A DNA stretch of 50,545 nt from Bacteroidales bacterium (GTDB lineage: Bacteria > Bacteroidota > Bacteroidia > Bacteroidales > UBA932). Under the pieces are notes generated by a model. That model did not search any database. It was not told where the DNA came from and was given only the letters and a program-made list of their open reading frames with translations. This document shows, one piece after another, positions 17,685-25,927 of the stretch. Position numbers and translations under genes: made by a program. Numbering within the stretch: the stretch's first letter is position 1; every line of letters begins with the position of its first letter. The DNA lies in the NCBI GenBank assembly GCA_017549505.1, contig JAFYUS010000063.1, positions 1 to 50,545 on the forward strand. Reading direction: 5' to 3'.

Positions 17685-19766
17685 TTAATTCTTTCTCTGA
17701 CGATATACCACGCCTTCAGCCTCATAGTAAGGCATCTCGTGGTCTACTACTGTGCTGTAGTACCTGTCAAGCTCGGTCATGAAAGCAGGATCGTCGGCAA
17801 CTGTTGTTCCTTCCCATGAAGGACTTGCATTCCATGCCCTTTCAAACACGCCGCAGACCTTAGGGAATACATAAGAAGTCACATGGTCAAAAGATCTTAC
17901 CGTCTCCGTCCAAAGCTGAGCCTGAACACCTATGATGTTCTGCTTTGCCACGAGAGGGGTCTTGCCCTCAGGAAGTTTTTCAATGTTACGGATTCTACCC
18001 TTGTCGTCCCAACGTACTGAACGGTAGATATCAAAAGGAAGTAGCGAGAAGCTGCGGCGTTCGTCCACGAATCCTCCCCATGAAAGACCACGCTCCGTCT
18101 TGTCAGGGGTATATGCAAAGTCAACGTATGTGTTGGTCATGTTAGAAAGCACTGCAGGTACACCGTCGTTCGCATACTTGTATGGGAACTCTTCATTTCC
18201 TGTACCTGTGTGCCAGAAGTTTACAGAATAGAGGTTCTTCTTCATCCTCTCATATACATGGTCCTCGAGGTCCATCACGAGTTCCTGCCATCCTGAGATC
18301 TTCACGCCTCTTGATTCAGCTATATCAAGTACGTTCTCGATATAGTATGACTTGAGAAGCTCGATGTTGTCCCATCCGCGCTCAGCCATGATCTTCTGGC
18401 AAGGCTCAGAACCCACCCATGCACCATGCGGAACCTCGTCACCACCAACGTGGATCGCAGGAATCGGAGCACCTGCTTCCTTGTGGTAAGCGATAAGCTG
18501 GTCGAATACGACCTCGATGAACTTATATGTGGAAGGAAGAGCCACGTTAAGAGCATTGTCCTTGTAATACTGTACAGAGCAGTACTCGGACTTGTCTTCA
18601 GGATCGCTGAGAAGGTAGCTGTTGTCACCTGTGCGCTCAGCGTATGCCTGCATTGCCTTGATGGCGGCACGTGAGTGGCCTGGAGTATCGAACTCAGGGA
18701 TGACTGTGATACGACGCTCCCACGCATATTTCACGATCTCCACATATTCGGCAGCTGTAAGATGACCGTTAGCGGAAGAGGTCAGATCCTTCGGATCGAC
18801 ACTTCCGTTGTATGAAGGAAGAAGATAATTTGTCTCGGTATAGTTTCCGTTCTCGTCCTTGTATGGGAACTCATGGTATGCTCCGTAGGTCGTGAGCTCA
18901 GGGAACTGCGGGATCTCGACTCTCCAGCCTTCGTCGTCGCCGAAGTGGAGATGGAATACGCTTGCCTTGTAGTGGGCAAGGAGATCGATGAACTTGAGGA
19001 TATTGTCCTTGTTGGTGAAGTTTCTTGAGATGTCGAGCATGAAGCCTCTGTAACCGAAGTCAGGCCAGTCCTCGATGACGAGGTTAGGAAGTTCGTTTCC
19101 ACCTGCGTTTCTCTTGAGGTTCTCAAGAGTCACCTTAGCGTACTGTGCTCCGTCCTCATCAGCAGCCTGAACCTTGCACTCTCCGTCAAGGACGATCTTG
19201 TACCAGCCGGCCTTGCATGAAGGTACGATCTCAACCTCAGGCATCTGAGCCACAGTTGTGGTTCCCTCTGCAGGAGTTACGCTCTTAAGAGAAGGTATCA
19301 TATCCCATACCTCAGTCTTTACATGATTGTAAGGAAAGTCAGGAATGGATTCCGAAGGTAGGAATTCAAACTCGGCATCAAGAGCGACAACCTTACCGTC
19401 TTTTTCGACAGCAAAACCTTCAGGTGCCCAGCAATGGCGCTGAAGAGGCCTGTCGGTATATCTGATGACAAGATCCTTTCCCTCACGCTCCATCGGAGTA
19501 ACCTTATAGTAACATCCATGGAAAAGTTCGATGGAACCTTCGGCATCAACCAGCTTTCCTGGAGTTATATGGTTTGAAGTAAGCCACAGGGTCCAGTCGG
19601 TTCCTTCAGGAGCATTCAGTACAGTAAGAGTATGTACGGCCAGGCCAGTCTCAGGATCTGTTTCACCCTCAGTCCAGACAACGCTAGGCTTATTTGCACA
19701 GCTTACAGTAAAAAGAAGGCCGAAAATCAGGCAGAATGTCTGCAAAAGAAATGGTTTTCCTTTCAT
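17685..19766 (-). CDS. GH20 beta-N-acetylhexosaminidase lipoprotein
   Basis: A 693-residue enzyme. The signal ends at Cys23 (FTVSC). An N-terminal beta region (about 28-235) precedes the GH20 barrel, which starts with YRGFMLDISRNF. FHLHFGDDEGW (271-281), PEFDTPGHS (357-365) and the catalytic pair Asp443-Glu444 in HVGGDEVPHGAW are all present. Late aromatic substrate residues follow (ISGWQE, AQLWTETVR). It releases terminal GlcNAc/GalNAc by substrate-assisted catalysis. It is the first gene of the GH20-phosphatase unit. Its promoter carries the same operator arrangement as the kinase operon, implying co-regulation with susCD. Confidence 0.95.
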   Translation of the reverse strand: MKGKPFLLQTFCLIFGLLFTVSCANKPSVVWTEGETDPETGLAVHTLTVLNAPEGTDWTLWLTSNHITPGKLVDAEGSIELFHGCYYKVTPMEREGKDLVIRYTDRPLQRHCWAPEGFAVEKDGKVVALDAEFEFLPSESIPDFPYNHVKTEVWDMIPSLKSVTPAEGTTTVAQMPEVEIVPSCKAGWYKIVLDGECKVQAADEDGAQYAKVTLENLKRNAGGNELPNLVIEDWPDFGYRGFMLDISRNFTNKDNILKFIDLLAHYKASVFHLHFGDDEGWRVEIPQFPELTTYGAYHEFPYKDENGNYTETNYLLPSYNGSVDPKDLTSSANGHLTAAEYVEIVKYAWERRITVIPEFDTPGHSRAAIKAMQAYAERTGDNSYLLSDPEDKSEYCSVQYYKDNALNVALPSTYKFIEVVFDQLIAYHKEAGAPIPAIHVGGDEVPHGAWVGSEPCQKIMAERGWDNIELLKSYYIENVLDIAESRGVKISGWQELVMDLEDHVYERMKKNLYSVNFWHTGTGNEEFPYKYANDGVPAVLSNMTNTYVDFAYTPDKTERGLSWGGFVDERRSFSLLPFDIYRSVRWDDKGRIRNIEKLPEGKTPLVAKQNIIGVQAQLWTETVRSFDHVTSYVFPKVCGVFERAWNASPSWEGTTVADDPAFMTELDRYYSTVVDHEMPYYEAEGVVYRQRKN

Positions 19767-19795
19767 AAGTGGTCAGTATTTAATAAGTGCTGTCG

Positions 19796-19803
19796 CAAAA
19801 ATA
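19796..19803 (-). promoter_or_regulatory. -7 promoter box (TATTTTTG) of GH20-phosphatase unit
   Basis: TATTTTTG on the minus strand fits TAnnTTTG and lies 29 bp upstream of the GH20 start. No -33 TTG is present. The operator begins exactly 28 bp upstream (19832), the same distance as in the kinase operon promoter. Confidence 0.7.
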
Positions 19804-19831
19804 ACATTTTGCCCTGAAACACACATAGTAT

Positions 19832-19858
19832 TTTGCGCATTTAAACACCTTATTTGCG
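19832..19858. promoter_or_regulatory. Operator 2: direct repeat TTTGCG with 21-bp period
   Basis: TTTGCG at 19832-19837 and 19853-19858, 21 bp apart. The orientation relative to the downstream gene is the same as in operator 1 at 15257-15283. Both half-sites match exactly, and intervening bases ATTT and A-C at the centre also agree. Confidence 0.7.
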
Positions 19859-19862
19859 AAAT

Positions 19863-19888
19863 AAAAACGGCGCCCTGATGGACGCCGT
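19863..19888 (-). terminator. pheS terminator
   Basis: On the minus strand ACGGCG (19888-19883) pairs with CGCCGT (19872-19867), with an inner CC/GG pairing, followed by a T-run (19867-19863). It lies 22 bp past the pheS stop. Confidence 0.75.
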
Positions 19889-19910
19889 CATTTATCTGTG
19901 TCAGAATGGA

Positions 19911-20936
19911 TTAAAGGGATGTCTCGAACTCCTTGAGGAAACGGAGGTCGTTCTCGAAGTAGTTGCGCAGGTCGCGTACCTGCCACTTGAGCATCGCGAT
20001 ACGCTCTACTCCCATTCCGAAAGCGAATCCGCTGTACTTCTTGCTGTCGATTCCCGAAGCTTCAAGGACATTAGGGTCCACCATACCGCAGCCCATGATC
20101 TCGAGCCAGCCTGTACCCTTACAGATGTTGCAGCCCTTTCCGCCGCAGATGTTACAGCTTACGTCGACCTCAGCCGAAGGCTCTGTGAACGGGAAGTATG
20201 ACGGGCGCATACGGATCTGCGTCTGTGCTCCGAACATCTCGCGGGCGAAGAGAAGGATGGCCTGCTTCATGTCGGCGAAGGTCACATTCTCGTCGATGTA
20301 GAGACCTTCCACCTGGTGGAAGATACAGTGTGCACGGGCAGAGATCGCCTCGTTACGGAACACGCGGCCCGGGCATACGATACGGATAGGAAGCGGCATC
20401 TTCTCCATCGCACGTACCTGCACTGAGGAAGTATGGGTACGGAGGAGGACAGGATTGTCGCTGTCCTTGATGAAGAATGTGTCCTGCATCTCACGTGCAG
20501 GGTGCTCAGGCGGGAAGTTGAGAGCTTCGAATACATGCCAGTCATCCTCAACCTCAGGACCTTCGGCCACATCGTAGCCGAACTTGCGGAAGATGCTTAC
20601 GATCTCCTCGCGGGCGATTGACACCGGGTGGCGCGATCCGAGGGACACAGGATCGCCTGGCATTGTGTAGTCAAATGCCGGAGCTCCTGTCGCCGGAGAT
20701 TCTGCAGCAGCTTCCTTAAGAGCTTCTATCTTTGCAGCAGCAGCGTTCTTAAGGATATTGAGTTTCTGTCCGTATACTCTTTTAAGTTCCGGAGCTACTG
20801 TCCTGAACTCTTCGAAAAGCGCTGTAACCGAACCCTTCTTTCCTAGAAGGCGCACACGCGCCTCTTCTATTTCCTGCTCTGTCTTGCACGACAGAGCCTC
20901 GATTTCTGCCATAAGGGCATCTATTCTTTCCTGCAT
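19911..20936 (-). CDS. pheS: Phenylalanyl-tRNA synthetase alpha subunit
   Basis: A 341-residue class II aminoacyl-tRNA synthetase subunit that charges tRNA-Phe with PheT. The N-terminal coiled coil spans about 1-80. Motif 1 region is SLGSRHPVS, motif 2 is FRNEAISARAHCIFHQVEG, and motif 3 is GMGVERIAML near residue 313. A cysteine cluster (CNICGGKGCNIC) sits before motif 3. Length is normal. The start is ATG at 20936, 39 bp after the nitroreductase stop, and a strong terminator follows at 19863-19888. PheT is not in this window. Confidence 0.97.
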   Translation of the reverse strand: MQERIDALMAEIEALSCKTEQEIEEARVRLLGKKGSVTALFEEFRTVAPELKRVYGQKLNILKNAAAAKIEALKEAAAESPATGAPAFDYTMPGDPVSLGSRHPVSIAREEIVSIFRKFGYDVAEGPEVEDDWHVFEALNFPPEHPAREMQDTFFIKDSDNPVLLRTHTSSVQVRAMEKMPLPIRIVCPGRVFRNEAISARAHCIFHQVEGLYIDENVTFADMKQAILLFAREMFGAQTQIRMRPSYFPFTEPSAEVDVSCNICGGKGCNICKGTGWLEIMGCGMVDPNVLEASGIDSKKYSGFAFGMGVERIAMLKWQVRDLRNYFENDLRFLKEFETSL

Positions 20937-20975
20937 GATATTTATCTGTTTCTTTATTTCACTTTATAAGATTCA

Positions 20976-21455
20976 TTACTCCTCGACCGGGTAGCCGATG
21001 GCGATCACGCAATACGGACGAAGGCCGTCCTTGATGCCGAGAAGCTCGGTAACGTAATCTTCTGCCTTAGCTCCGTCCGGTTCTGCCTTCAGACGAGGGC
21101 GTCCGTTGCAATGAACCCAGCAGCTTACAAGGTCCATGGCTGTCACGGCAAGCTGGATGAAAGTTGCAGAAATCGCACAGTTGTCCACCCAAAGGTCGGT
21201 CTTTGTCTCGTCTCCCATGACCACGATCGCTGCCTGAGCTCCGGAAAGAAGACCCGAGCCATAGTCACGCATCTGCGAAAGAGCATCGAGGGTATCTCTG
21301 TCCTCAACGATCATGAATGCCGAACTCTTGCTGTTTCTTGACGAAGGTGCTGTCTGGGCAACCTTTACTATCGCATCAAGTATCTCTTTTTCAACAGGCC
21401 TGTCGGAATACTTCCTGACACTATGCCTTTTCTCTATTACCTCTAAAAAATCCAT
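20976..21455 (-). CDS. Nitroreductase-family flavoprotein
   Basis: A 159-residue cytoplasmic oxidoreductase, starting at the ATG at 21455 because the preceding bases carry a purine-rich AAGGAAGG site and any longer frame would run into the upstream gene. Family features: EVIEKRHSVRKYSDRPV at the N terminus (FMN-binding Arg/Ser), TAPSSRNSKS, a central FIQLAVTAMDLVSCW helix and PYCVIAIGYP near the C terminus. It is expected to bind FMN and reduce nitro- or quinone-type substrates with NAD(P)H; the natural substrate is unknown. It is 14 bp after the small helical protein gene and shares its transcript with pheS. Confidence 0.88.
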   Translation of the reverse strand: MDFLEVIEKRHSVRKYSDRPVEKEILDAIVKVAQTAPSSRNSKSSAFMIVEDRDTLDALSQMRDYGSGLLSGAQAAIVVMGDETKTDLWVDNCAISATFIQLAVTAMDLVSCWVHCNGRPRLKAEPDGAKAEDYVTELLGIKDGLRPYCVIAIGYPVEE

Positions 21456-21469
21456 GGTTCCTTCCTTGT

Positions 21470-21880
21470 TTATTTTCCCTCCGCTTTCGCCTTGCGTTTT
21501 TCGCGTGCCTTGATCAGCTTGCCGGCACCTGACTTCAGGTATGCGGCCCACTGCTTCTCTGTGAATATCCTCTTGTAAGTGGCGTCTATCTGGTCCATCC
21601 ACTTGTCCTGTACGGCCTGATACATTGATGTATTGGTGACCTTCGACGACTGAAGCTTCTCATAATCGGCCATCATTGCGGTAAAGTCATGCATCAATGT
21701 GGAATCCACATAGAACGCCTGCCAGTCCTCCAGCTCGAGAACTCTCTGAAGTCTGTCTGTCTCGGTCTGCACCTGCTCGTAGAGATCAGGCCCCTGGGCC
21801 TGCTGGGCAGAAGCGGAAACATTGAAACACATCAATGCCAGAACCGCAAAAGACGACAGAACAATCAATTTCAATTTCAT
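21470..21880 (-). CDS. Small periplasmic helical protein, function unknown
   Basis: A 136-residue protein with a clear signal peptide (cleavage near SASA-QQ, residue 25). The mature part is predicted mostly alpha-helical and charged, with a lysine-rich C terminus (KAREKRKAKAEGK). It contains YKRIFTEKQWAAYLKSGAGK, a pattern reminiscent of Spy/LTXXQ-like periplasmic proteins, but I cannot assign it firmly. It is the first gene of the operon that continues to the nitroreductase and pheS. A consensus promoter lies at 21929-21958. Confidence 0.75.
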   Translation of the reverse strand: MKLKLIVLSSFAVLALMCFNVSASAQQAQGPDLYEQVQTETDRLQRVLELEDWQAFYVDSTLMHDFTAMMADYEKLQSSKVTNTSMYQAVQDKWMDQIDATYKRIFTEKQWAAYLKSGAGKLIKAREKRKAKAEGK

Positions 21881-21898
21881 AACTACCGAAAATTTTTA

Positions 21899-21906
21899 TA
21901 GTTTTG
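21899..21906 (+). promoter_or_regulatory. Candidate -7 box (TAGTTTTG) for the C69 peptidase gene
   Basis: TAGTTTTG fits TAnnTTTG and lies 53 bp upstream of the ATG at 21960. No -33 TTG at the standard spacing. A moderate candidate. Confidence 0.4.
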
Positions 21907-21928
21907 CATAATATCGCAAAAAACGTCA

Positions 21929-21958
21929 CAAAAGTAATTAATTATAATAAAAGTACAA
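21929..21958 (-). promoter_or_regulatory. Consensus Bacteroidota promoter for the 21880-19911 operon
   Basis: TTG (21958-21956), 19 bp, then TACTTTTG (21936-21929) on the minus strand matches the -33/-7 consensus exactly. Its -33 element lies directly before the ATG (21960) of the divergent peptidase gene, so the two signals overlap. Confidence 0.8.
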
Positions 21959-21959
21959 A

Positions 21960-23723
21960 ATGAGAAGACTTTCTACAGCAATCCTCTTTTCGGTCATGGC
22001 GTTCATCGGCTTTGCAAGCCATGAGAGCCATGCCTGCACCAATGTGCTCGTGACCAAGGGAGCCAGCACCGACGGCTCCAACATGGTTTCGTACGCAGCT
22101 GATTCGCATCAGCTTTACGGCGAGCTCTACTACGCCCCTGCCGGCGTATGGCAGAGCGGCGACATGCGCCAGATCAACGAATGGGACACAGGCAAGTTCC
22201 TCGGCTACATCCCGCAGGTTCCGAGAACATACCAGAGGGTCGGCAACATGAACGAGCACCAGCTCATCATCGCCGAGACCACATACGGCGGTCGTCCGGA
22301 GCTCGAAGATCCGAAGGGAATCATGGACTATGGTTCGCTCATCTATGTAGCCCTCGAAAGGGCTAAGACCGCACGCGAGGCGATCGAAGTGATCGTCGAG
22401 CTTGCGAATACCTACGGATACTACTCGAGCGGAGAATCATTCTCCCTTGCAGACAAGGACGAAGTATGGGTGATGGACCTCATCGGAAAGGGTCCGGACA
22501 ACAAGGGAATCGTATGGGTGGCACGCCGCGTTCCTGACGGATACATCTGCGCCCACGCAAACCAGGCCCGCATCAGCACCTTCCCTCTGAATGATCCGGA
22601 AAACTGCATGTATGCACCCGACGTGATTTCATTCGCACGCGAGAAGGGTTATTTCAGCGGCGAAGACAAGGAATTCAGCTTCTGCGACGCATATGCACCG
22701 CTCGATTTCAGCGGCATGAGAGGCTGCGAGGCTCGTGCATGGGCCGCATTCAACATCCTCTGCGACGGAAAATTCACATTCGAGGATGAGAACGGAAATG
22801 TGGTAACAAAGGATGCATATGACTACATCGACTACGCGATGGGATGGGACAAGACAAAGAGATTCCCTCTCTTCGTGAAACCTTCACGCAAGATCAGCGT
22901 GAAGAACGTCGCGGATGTAATGCGCGACCACTATGAAGGCACTCCTATGGATATGACACAGGATATCGGAGCAGGCGGAAACGCACTCCCTTACCGTTGG
23001 AGACCTATGGGATTCGAAGTGGACGGAAAGGAATATGTGAACGAAAGGGCCATCGCTACCCAGCAGACAGGCTTCTGGTTCGTGGGACAGTCACGCGGAT
23101 GGCTTCCTGACGAGATCGGAGGCGTGAACTGGTTCGGATGCGACGACGCCGCCACATCATACCTCACTCCAATCTATACATCGACTTATGAAGTACCTGA
23201 GTGCTTCCGCGTAGGAAACGGAAACATGATCACATATTCCCCTACTTCGGCATTCTGGATGACAAACCGCGTTGCCAACGCATGTTACAAGGCATACAAC
23301 ATCATGTTCCCGACTGTCGATGCAGAGATCGACGCATGGGAAAACGCCATGATGGAGGCTGTAGCCAAAGCCGATGAGGAAGCCCTTGCAATCTACAAGG
23401 AGGCGGACAAGAAGCCTCGCAAGCAGATCCGCCGCAACGACAAGGCACGCAAGACAGTGGACCCATATGCTCCTGTACGTACTTATCTTACTGAATTCTC
23501 TGTCGATAACGCACAGAAGATCTTCGACAAGTGGGTTGCTCTCGAGCAGCTTCTTCTCGTGAAATATATCGACGGCAACGTGAAGGCGCAGAACGAGGAT
23601 GGCACATTCGTTACCAACGAGCACACAGACTGCATCCCTGCGAAGATCACCCAGCCAGGCTACACAGACACATGGAAGGCTGTCGTTGCTGAAAAACATG
23701 GTAAGACAATAGAAGTAAGATAA
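21960..23723 (+). CDS. C69-family dipeptidase (Ntn hydrolase)
   Basis: A 587-residue peptidase. The signal peptide leads to ESHA-CTN, so Cys26 is exposed as the N-terminal nucleophile after cleavage, as in the C69 family. The region after it is typical (MVSYAADSHQLYGELY, IAETTYGGRPELEDPKGIMDYGSLIYVALERAKTAREAI has been seen in PepD homologs in pattern; I quote only these landmarks). It probably hydrolyses dipeptides in the periplasm. The next gene starts one base after its stop, which suggests coupled translation with the membrane ferredoxin. Confidence 0.9.
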   Translation: MRRLSTAILFSVMAFIGFASHESHACTNVLVTKGASTDGSNMVSYAADSHQLYGELYYAPAGVWQSGDMRQINEWDTGKFLGYIPQVPRTYQRVGNMNEHQLIIAETTYGGRPELEDPKGIMDYGSLIYVALERAKTAREAIEVIVELANTYGYYSSGESFSLADKDEVWVMDLIGKGPDNKGIVWVARRVPDGYICAHANQARISTFPLNDPENCMYAPDVISFAREKGYFSGEDKEFSFCDAYAPLDFSGMRGCEARAWAAFNILCDGKFTFEDENGNVVTKDAYDYIDYAMGWDKTKRFPLFVKPSRKISVKNVADVMRDHYEGTPMDMTQDIGAGGNALPYRWRPMGFEVDGKEYVNERAIATQQTGFWFVGQSRGWLPDEIGGVNWFGCDDAATSYLTPIYTSTYEVPECFRVGNGNMITYSPTSAFWMTNRVANACYKAYNIMFPTVDAEIDAWENAMMEAVAKADEEALAIYKEADKKPRKQIRRNDKARKTVDPYAPVRTYLTEFSVDNAQKIFDKWVALEQLLLVKYIDGNVKAQNEDGTFVTNEHTDCIPAKITQPGYTDTWKAVVAEKHGKTIEVR

Positions 23724-23724
23724 T

Positions 23725-25740
23725 ATGGCCAGGAAGTCATTGATAAGAAAGAACTGGCCGAAGTATCTCCTCCAGTGGGGAGTGCTTGCGGCCCTTATCC
23801 TGTTCCTTACAGGACTGATTCCGTCAAAGGAAGCTGCAGATCCTGAAACATATTGTCCTCTGGGAGGTCTTCAGGCCCTTGCAACATATCTGGCTCAGGG
23901 TTCACTCCCTTGCAGCATGTCGTCAGTACAGGTCATGATGGGTATCGCTCTCGTTGCGGCCGTAGTGCTTTTCAGCAAGCTCTTCTGTGCTTACATATGC
24001 CCGGTCGGCACCGTCCAGGACCTGCTCGCCAAGGCTCGCAGGGCAATGCGTGTAAAGGAGGTGAAGGTTCGTAACGGTTCTACCCTCGACAAGGTGCTCC
24101 GCATAGCGAAGTATGCGCTCGTATTCTGGATATTCTACATGACCGTAGAGGCAAGCGAGCTCTTCTGCAAGAACCTTGACCCCTATTATGCGGTTGCTAC
24201 AGGATTCAAGGGAGAGATCACTCTCTGGATGTCGCTCGTAACCATCGGACTTGTGGTGCTGGGAAGTTTCATTATCGATATGTTCTGGTGCCGTTACCTC
24301 TGCCCGCTGGGAGCGATTTCAAACTCGCTCAAGTTCTGGGCATGGATCGGAGTTCTCTTCGGTGTATATTTCATCGCAGACGTACTCGGCGCAGACATCC
24401 CATGGGCCGTCCTTCTCGGAGCATTCTGCATCCTCGGATACCTTCTCGAGGTATTCCACGCAAAGCCTAAGATGCAGCTGCTTTATGTGATGAAGGACAA
24501 TACCGCATGTAACAACTGCGGCCTCTGTGTAAAGAAATGTCCATACCATATCGACATCAAGTCATGCGAAAACGGACGTGTGGAATCCGTTGACTGTACC
24601 CTCTGCGGAGAATGTGTGGCCGCATGTACTACAGGCGTACTCAAGATCGGAGCTAACCGCACCAAGCAGGCCAAGGGATGGAAATATGTACCTGCAGTTC
24701 TGGCTGTCGTTCTCATAGCCTTCGGAATGTGGGCCGGAGGAAGATTCGAACTTCCTACCATCGATATGAAATGGGGCATCGAGAATGTAGCAGAAGACGG
24801 TACCGTGACTCAGCTTGTCGATCCTTCGACTTTGAAGACATTTACAGTCGAGGGTCTCCGTTCTGTGAAATGTTACGGAAGTTCGATGACATTCAAGGCA
24901 AAGCTTGAGAAGGTACCTGGGGTGCACGGAGTAAGGACTTACGTCAACAGACATTCTGCAGACATCCTTTATGACCCGGCGAAGACATCGGAGGAAAAGA
25001 TCCAGGAAGCAATCTACCAGCCTACCAAGTTCAGGGTTGCAACTCCTGACCATAAGGCAGTCGAGACACTCAAGGTGGTGACCATCCGTACGGAGAAGAT
25101 GTACGACAAGATGGACATCAACTACCTCGGTATGCAGATGAGGCTCAGCGGCAAGAAGATCTACGGCCTCGAGAGCGAGTTTGCTTGTCCGCTTATCGTG
25201 CGTGTGTACATGGATCCTTCGGAAGACCTTTCTGAAGACTGGTTCGAGGAGATTGTCGAGATGAAGACCATCCAGATGCCTGTCCATGGCGGCGGCGTGA
25301 AGGAGATAGAAGTGGATTATGAGTTTGTGGAACTTGAGGAAGGATCCTCTACCGTAAGCACCGCTGATTTCATCCAGGGTATGTTCTCTGCTTTCAACGT
25401 ACAGTGGAAAAGCAGGGTCGAGGCAGCTTCCGGAAAGAAGCAGTACATCTACGAGATTGTGGATTCCAACTACGAGAAGCCTATCATCCTTCGCAATATG
25501 CCTTATCTGAGCAACCATCTTTCAAAGCATGAGGGAGTAATCGGAGTATACCTTACTCTCAACGATGACCTCCAGCCTTGCATCAGAATCAGATATGCTG
25601 AGCCTATGACATCAGAGAAGCTTTGGGAGCTGATGACCATGGAGACATGGACCATCACTTATAAGGCTGATGATGTACGTGAAGAAGGGGCTAAGATTTC
25701 CTTCAAGACTCCTGGAAAGGTTTATCCTTATAATCTATAA
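23725..25740 (+). CDS. NapH-like membrane ferredoxin with HMA-like C-terminal domain
   Basis: A 671-residue inner-membrane protein with about five or six membrane segments (about 14-31, 70-92, 128-142, 167-186, 205-240, 322-337). It has two CxxxCP motifs (FCAYICP 87-93, WCRYLCP 188-194) as in NapH/CcoG proteins, and two 4Fe-4S ferredoxin motifs (CNNCGLCVKKCP 262-273; CTLCGECVAAC 291-301). After a final membrane segment, residues about 370-435 resemble a heavy-metal-associated domain (FTVEGLRSVKCYGSS), but only one cysteine (Cys383) stands in the metal loop. More beta-alpha repeats follow to the end. Electron transfer at the membrane is likely; redox partner and metal role are unknown. The stop is followed at once by a long inverted repeat. 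Confidence 0.8.
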   Translation: MARKSLIRKNWPKYLLQWGVLAALILFLTGLIPSKEAADPETYCPLGGLQALATYLAQGSLPCSMSSVQVMMGIALVAAVVLFSKLFCAYICPVGTVQDLLAKARRAMRVKEVKVRNGSTLDKVLRIAKYALVFWIFYMTVEASELFCKNLDPYYAVATGFKGEITLWMSLVTIGLVVLGSFIIDMFWCRYLCPLGAISNSLKFWAWIGVLFGVYFIADVLGADIPWAVLLGAFCILGYLLEVFHAKPKMQLLYVMKDNTACNNCGLCVKKCPYHIDIKSCENGRVESVDCTLCGECVAACTTGVLKIGANRTKQAKGWKYVPAVLAVVLIAFGMWAGGRFELPTIDMKWGIENVAEDGTVTQLVDPSTLKTFTVEGLRSVKCYGSSMTFKAKLEKVPGVHGVRTYVNRHSADILYDPAKTSEEKIQEAIYQPTKFRVATPDHKAVETLKVVTIRTEKMYDKMDINYLGMQMRLSGKKIYGLESEFACPLIVRVYMDPSEDLSEDWFEEIVEMKTIQMPVHGGGVKEIEVDYEFVELEEGSSTVSTADFIQGMFSAFNVQWKSRVEAASGKKQYIYEIVDSNYEKPIILRNMPYLSNHLSKHEGVIGVYLTLNDDLQPCIRIRYAEPMTSEKLWELMTMETWTITYKADDVREEGAKISFKTPGKVYPYNL

Positions 25741-25741
25741 T

Positions 25742-25850
25742 CCATTGCCATCCTGTTCCGAAAACTAAATCCCTCCCACGCCTTTGGCGCGGGCCCCTCC
25801 CACTCACGAGGCCGTGGGCGGCCACGGTTTTCGAAACAGGACGGCAATGG
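25742..25850. repeat. 109-bp element bounded by 24-bp inverted repeats
   Basis: Arms 25742-25765 and 25827-25850 are reverse complements with 2 mismatches in 24. The 61-bp centre is GC-rich, contains CCCTCCCAC twice, and has its own hairpin (CCGTGG GCGG CCACGG). No coding sequence. It looks like a MITE-like or REP-like element lying between two genes. Confidence 0.7.
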
Positions 25851-25902
25851 CTGAATGATACATTTAAACTTATGGCCTTTAGGCTGTGATTTAAATGAAG
25901 TA

Positions 25903-25918
25903 AATCTTTTAAAAGATT
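25903..25918. promoter_or_regulatory. Perfect 16-bp palindrome upstream of the S46 peptidase
   Basis: AATCTTTTAAAAGATT is fully self-complementary and ends 9 bp before the ATG at 25928. A separate stem pairs CATTTAAA (25861-25868) with TTTAAATG (25890-25897). The palindrome could be an operator or a structure that hides the start codon. Confidence 0.5.
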
Positions 25919-25927
25919 ATTGCGGCT

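Noticed and set aside
21456-21602. Longer N terminus of the nitroreductase
   Set aside because: The extra 49 residues overlap the upstream gene and lack hydrophobic core; the ATG at 21455 has a purine-rich site and the conserved domain start.
24562-25518. 318-codon minus-strand frame
   Set aside because: Antisense to the membrane ferredoxin, histidine- and leucine-rich in a way typical of shadow frames.
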